From positions 1 through 8,428 of the forward strand of contig JAPPFO010000046.1 of the NCBI GenBank assembly GCA_028875175.1: 8,428 nt of DNA, written 5' to 3'. Origin of the DNA: Chloroflexota bacterium. Its GTDB lineage: Bacteria; Chloroflexota; UBA11872. A program made the translations under genes and the position numbers. The notes below the pieces were generated by a model. It did not search any database and had not been told where the DNA came from. It saw only the letters and a list, made by a program, of their open reading frames with translations. This document shows, piece after piece, positions 5,475 to 8,428 of the stretch (within the stretch, counting starts at the first letter, position 1; every line of letters starts with the position of its first letter).

Positions 5475-7435
5475 TACGAATCAACTAATTCCGCTAGCAG
5501 GCCTTCCGTCTCTCGCTCTAGCTCCAATACTTCGGCACGTATCTCTTCCAGTGACCGCAGCGGCGTCGGCTTGTAGAAATGCCGCGTAAAGCTGATCTCA
5601 TACCCAACCTTCACGCTCGAAGCCACATACCACGCATCCGGCGCATACGGCATCACCTCGCGCCGGAGGAACGCCTCAATCCCACCCTCCTCCATCAGCG
5701 GAATCTGCTCCGTATCCCGCAACTCCCGGTCCGCCTCATACTCCACGACCGCCGGCCTCCCGTTGACGGTCGCCGCAAACAGGCCGCGCAGCGGGTCTGG
5801 TTCCGCGAGTCTCCGATGCACCCGCTTGATCACCGGCGGCGCCGTCTCCGACCGTTCGCACTCCTCCTTCAAGGCCTTGATCTCCCTGGCTTTGTACGCC
5901 CGCTCAGGATCGATCCCCTCCAGCCGCAGCGGACGCTCCACCGTCACCTTCCAATACCCGAAGGCCTCGTTCGCAAAGATCTTCGACTCCTCGGTCTTCT
6001 CGAAGGCCTCGAACACGTCGCAGATGCGTCGAACGTCGCCGTCCGACAGCGTGCAGTTCTTGGCGCCCAGGTTCTTCCGCAGCGGCGCGAACCATTGCGT
6101 GGCGTCGATCAGTTGCACCTTGCCCCGCCGGTGCTCCGCCTTCCGGTTGCTCAGCACCCAGATGTAGGTGGCGATGCCGGTGTTGTAGAACATGTTCAGC
6201 GGCAGCGCCACGATGGCTTCCAGCCAGTCGTTCTCGATGATCCAGCGCCGGATGTTGCTCTCGCCCTGCCCGGCGTCTCCCGTGAACAGCGAGCTGCCGT
6301 TGTGGACCTCCGCGATCCGGCTCCCCAGCGCCGTGTCCTGCTTCATCTTGCTCAGCATGTTCGCCAGGAACAGCATCTGCCCGTCGCTGGATCGCGTGAC
6401 CAGCGAGTAGTCGGGGTCGTCGGCGTGCTCCACGATGAACCGCATGTCGTACAGGCCCGACTTGCCGCCCATCCGCTCCAGGTCCGTCTTCCAGCTCTTC
6501 CCGTACGGCGGATTCGACAGCATGAAGTCGAACTCGCGGGACGGGAAGCCGTCGCTCGACAGCGTGGAGCCGAAGTGGATGTTGTCTGCCTCGACCCCCT
6601 CGCCCTTCAGGATCAGGTCGGCCTTGCTGATCGCGTATGTCTCCGGGTTCACCTCCTGACCGAACAGGTGGACCGAGACTTCCTTGCCATGCCCTCGGGC
6701 AAGCTCCGCTAGCGTCTCCTCCGCCACCGTCAGCATCCCGCCCGTGCCGCAGGCTCCGTCGTAGACCAGGTAGGTCCCCGACGTGACCTCGTCGGCGATC
6801 GGCTCGAACACCAGCCGCGCCATCAACTGCACCACGTCCCGCGGCGTGAAGTGCTCCCCGGCCTCTTCGTTGTTCTCCTCGTTGAATCGCCGGATCAGCT
6901 CCTCGAATACCGTCCCCATCCCGTGGTTGTCCAGCCCCTCCAGCCGCACCGATCCGTCCCCGTTCAGCACCGGCCGCGGGCTCAGGTTGATCGAAGGGTC
7001 CAGGAATTTCTCGATCAGGAACCCCAGCGCGTCGGCGTCCATCAGCGTCGGAATCTGGTTGCGAAACTTGAACTTCTCCAGCACCTCCTGGACGTTAGGC
7101 GAAAACCCGTCCAGGTACGCCTCGAAGTCGGCCCGCAACTGCTGCTGCGTCGCCCGCGACGTCAGGTCGCGCAGCCGGAACGGCGACACGTTGTAGAAAG
7201 CTTCTTCGGCCGCCTGCCGCAGCGCCGCGTCCTGGTTCGCTATGCCGGCGTCGTCCAGCTGAGCTCTCATCCGCAGGACGTCGTCCTTCGTCGGCTCCAG
7301 CACCGCGTCCAGCCGCCGGATCACCGTCATCGGCAGGATCACGTCCCGATACTTCCCCCGCACATACACGTCCCGCAGCACGTCATCCGCGATCCCCCAG
7401 ATAAACCCGCTCACATTCAACGCACTAACCGCCAC
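5474..7435 (-). CDS. hsdM: Type I restriction-modification DNA adenine methyltransferase (HsdM)
   Basis: HsdM transfers methyl from SAM to the N6 of adenine in the HsdS target and protects host DNA. Counting from the chosen GTG (653 residues): the N-terminal helical domain starts 'ALNVSGFIWGIADDVLR' (5-21), standard for the family; 'GEHFTPRDVVQLM' (193-205) leads into the catalytic domain; SAM motif I is DGACGTGG (226-233); catalytic motif IV is NPPY (308-311); and 'FYNTGIATYIW' (416-426) follows. The C-terminal ~150 residues end in a charged helix (about 626-650), probably contacting HsdS. It is longer than the classical E. coli type but fits the larger HsdM subgroup. The frame is open back to TTG at 7471 and ATG at 7456. 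I prefer GTG at 7435 because GGAGG lies 7 nt before it and family similarity begins only just after it. The stop TAG overlaps the next gene's GTG by one base. Confidence 0.96.
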   Translation of the reverse strand: MAVSALNVSGFIWGIADDVLRDVYVRGKYRDVILPMTVIRRLDAVLEPTKDDVLRMRAQLDDAGIANQDAALRQAAEEAFYNVSPFRLRDLTSRATQQQLRADFEAYLDGFSPNVQEVLEKFKFRNQIPTLMDADALGFLIEKFLDPSINLSPRPVLNGDGSVRLEGLDNHGMGTVFEELIRRFNEENNEEAGEHFTPRDVVQLMARLVFEPIADEVTSGTYLVYDGACGTGGMLTVAEETLAELARGHGKEVSVHLFGQEVNPETYAISKADLILKGEGVEADNIHFGSTLSSDGFPSREFDFMLSNPPYGKSWKTDLERMGGKSGLYDMRFIVEHADDPDYSLVTRSSDGQMLFLANMLSKMKQDTALGSRIAEVHNGSSLFTGDAGQGESNIRRWIIENDWLEAIVALPLNMFYNTGIATYIWVLSNRKAEHRRGKVQLIDATQWFAPLRKNLGAKNCTLSDGDVRRICDVFEAFEKTEESKIFANEAFGYWKVTVERPLRLEGIDPERAYKAREIKALKEECERSETAPPVIKRVHRRLAEPDPLRGLFAATVNGRPAVVEYEADRELRDTEQIPLMEEGGIEAFLRREVMPYAPDAWYVASSVKVGYEISFTRHFYKPTPLRSLEEIRAEVLELERETEGLLAELVDS

Positions 7436-7442
7436 CACCCGC

Positions 7443-7447
7443 CCTCC
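7443..7447 (-). promoter_or_regulatory. Ribosome binding site supporting the hsdM start at 7435
   Basis: GGAGG on the minus strand (7447-7443) sits 7 nt before GTG 7435-7433. Neither upstream candidate start (ATG 7456, TTG 7471) has a comparable Shine-Dalgarno. This decides the start of hsdM; GTG at 7438, one codon earlier, is the close alternative. Confidence 0.6.
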
Positions 7448-7493
7448 AAACACCATCCACCGCCCAAACAACCCAGCATCCTACGCCCCCGCC

Positions 7494-7527
7494 TCCCCCG
7501 CCATCCCGGCTCCCCCGCCATCCCGGC
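7494..7527. repeat. Perfect tandem duplication of a 17-bp unit
   Basis: The unit TCCCCCGCCATCCCGGC occurs twice head to tail (7494-7510 and 7511-7527) without mismatch, in the spacer before hsdM. The second copy's TCCCGGC also forms the left arm of the adjoining hairpin. Unit and hairpin look like a GC-rich intergenic repeat family, but only this copy is visible. Confidence 0.8.
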
Positions 7528-7541
7528 GTCTTCGGCCGGGA
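7521..7541. terminator. GC-rich hairpin upstream of hsdM
   Basis: TCCCGGC (7521-7527) pairs with GCCGGGA (7535-7541) around a 7-nt loop, giving a perfect 7-bp stem. It lies between the wall-hydrolase stop at 7678 and hsdM. It has no U-run, so it may be a weak terminator of the upstream gene or part of a repeat element. Confidence 0.4.
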
Positions 7542-7613
7542 CCCGGCGGCAACCAGCTCGCACCGCCTCACCCATGCCGCCCCTGGCAACCCGACCTCAC
7601 CAAGAGCTCCCAA

Positions 7614-7680
7614 CCTCCCACTCCGACTCTCACTTCTCTTCCCTCTCACCTCTGCCCTTCCTGACCCCTCTCCCCTTCTA
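7614..7680 (-). other. Polypurine tract just after the wall-hydrolase gene
   Basis: The plus strand is almost all pyrimidine here (only 8 purines in 7621-7680), so the minus-strand transcript is GA-rich. It spans the 3' end of the wall-hydrolase gene and the following spacer. No gene or promoter is recognised within it. Confidence 0.5.
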
Positions 7681-8428
7681 CCCCACTCCTTCCGGATCGT
7701 GAAAGAACCGCTCCGCCGTCACCACCGCCCGCCAATCCTCCGGCCGGAACGCCCGTTCGCCCGCCCGTCGCGCCGCCTGCACCAGTTCCCCGACGTGGTG
7801 CAGCGCCGCCAGCTTGCGGTCGTGATTGCGGTCGCGGTCGGCTCGTAAGTCATCCAATTCGCGGCTTGTCGCCATGTCCAGTCCTTTCAGTATCGAGTCG
7901 GCGTAGCGGTACCCCTCGTCGCGGACCTTCCCGCGCGAGGCCCGCCCCGTGTTGTAGTCGGCCAGCGCCTCGCGGTAATCCCCGCCGCGGTGGGCGATGT
8001 GCGACGCCATCAGGTTCGCCGCGTACTCCAGCGAGGCGAACGGGTCGAACGTCCGACCCCGCATCGACGGATGCCAGCGCGGAATGATCTGCGCGATTCC
8101 CTCCGCCCCCGCCCGGCTCACCGCCGTCGGGTTCCAGCCCGACTCCATCGCGATCTGCCGCCGAAACACCTGCGTGTCGTAGCCCACCGCCCGCGCATAG
8201 CCGTCCGCGAACAGTTCCAGCGGGTTCACCCGCTCACCCGTCACCCGGAACGTCTCCGGATCGATCCGCCCGCCCGGCGTCGCGTCCAGGTGCACGTGAT
8301 GCCCCGTGCTGTTCCCCGTCGAATCGCACAATCCCAGCGTCTCCCCCGGCTCCACCCGATCGCCCACCGCCAGCCTCGGCGCCTCGTCAAAGTGCAAGAA
8401 CCGCCACAGCACCCCCTCCCCATCCCGC
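7678..8428 (-). CDS. M23 (LytM)-SLT peptidoglycan hydrolase, 3' part, cut by right edge
   Basis: The frame is open to the right edge and ends with TAG at 7680-7678, so the N-terminus is missing. A GTG at 8412 lies inside a domain and is not the real start. Residues are counted from that GTG. The first 52 or so are the end of an M23 metallopeptidase domain: 'VGDRVEPGETLGLCDSTGNSTG' pattern (16-37), HHVHLD with the zinc-ligand HxH (H39, H41), and a DP at 51-52. Next comes an SLT-type lytic transglycosylase domain: the catalytic-type glutamate in 'AMESGWNP' (E90), 'GAEGIAQIIP' (102-111, the GxxQI motif), and 'ADYNTG' (151-156). A charged helical tail (about 180-244) has no recognised domain. The protein would cut both peptide crosslinks and glycan strands. 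Such fusions occur in phage virion/tail proteins and conjugative elements but also as cellular hydrolases. A 242-nt spacer separates it from hsdM. Confidence 0.85.
   Translation of the reverse strand, partial: RDGEGVLWRFLHFDEAPRLAVGDRVEPGETLGLCDSTGNSTGHHVHLDATPGGRIDPETFRVTGERVNPLELFADGYARAVGYDTQVFRRQIAMESGWNPTAVSRAGAEGIAQIIPRWHPSMRGRTFDPFASLEYAANLMASHIAHRGGDYREALADYNTGRASRGKVRDEGYRYADSILKGLDMATSRELDDLRADRDRNHDRKLAALHHVGELVQAARRAGERAFRPEDWRAVVTAERFFHDPEGVG

Noticed and set aside
5579..6712. Plus-strand open frame of 377 codons
   Set aside because: It is antisense to hsdM across the methyltransferase motifs. Arg/Pro/Leu/His-rich, low-complexity translation and no recognisable domain mark it as a shadow.
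7436..7471. Longer hsdM starting at TTG 7471 or ATG 7456
   Set aside because: The extra 12 residues have no family similarity and neither start has a good Shine-Dalgarno, whereas GTG 7435 has GGAGG at 7 nt. The longer form cannot be fully excluded.
6851..7702. Plus-strand open frame of 283 codons
   Set aside because: It is antisense to the N-terminal part of hsdM and the spacer. The composition is repetitive Pro/Arg/His, with no domain or ribosome binding site.
8241..8423. Alternative minus-strand frame over the M23 segment
   Set aside because: Trp/Arg/Gly-rich translation in another frame of the hydrolase; the M23 HxH and SLT motifs are in the called frame.

Overview
The window is a compact defence locus read entirely from the minus strand, in a GC-rich bacterium. 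One sampled 60-base line in hsdR is about 70% G+C and one in hsdM about 67%. I cannot name the taxon from the sequence. The GC bias, sparse Shine-Dalgarno use and GTG starts would fit a Planctomycetota-like or other GC-rich lineage, but this is only an impression.

In transcription order (right to left) the layout is as follows. (1) 8428-7678: the 3' part of a cell-wall hydrolase with the end of an M23 (LytM) domain followed by an SLT lytic transglycosylase domain, cut by the right edge. (2) 7677-7436: a non-coding spacer with a polypurine tract, a perfect tandem 17-bp repeat and a hairpin. (3) 7435-5474: hsdM, the type I DNA adenine methyltransferase. (4) 5474-4701: a 257-residue protein resembling the TIGR02391/Ymh family, with a HEPN-type R-x4-H motif. 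(5) 4704-3274: hsdS, the two-TRD specificity subunit. (6) 3265-2615: darT, a DNA ADP-ribosyltransferase toxin. (7) 2601-1543: darG, its macrodomain antitoxin. (8) 1542-1327: a spacer with a hairpin right after darG and a short dispersed-repeat-like element. (9) 1326-1: the first 442 codons of hsdR, the restriction/translocation subunit, cut by the left edge.

The five genes from hsdM to darG look like one transcription unit. hsdM/HEPN and HEPN/hsdS overlap by 1 and 3 nt, hsdS/darT are 8 nt apart, and darT/darG are 13 nt apart with a strong Shine-Dalgarno for darG. hsdR follows 216 nt later and may be expressed separately.

HsdM, HsdS and HsdR should form a normal type I restriction-modification complex, since the methyltransferase, helicase and nuclease motifs present are intact. 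The unusual part is the cargo: a HEPN-like putative RNase between M and S, and a DarTG toxin-antitoxin pair between S and R. By analogy with PrrC, an anticodon nuclease encoded within an hsd locus and kept silent by the R-M complex, the cargo could be a backup abortive-infection layer. That functional coupling is inference. The cargo genes and parts of hsdS have lower and more variable G+C than hsdM/hsdR, which suggests modular assembly by transfer.
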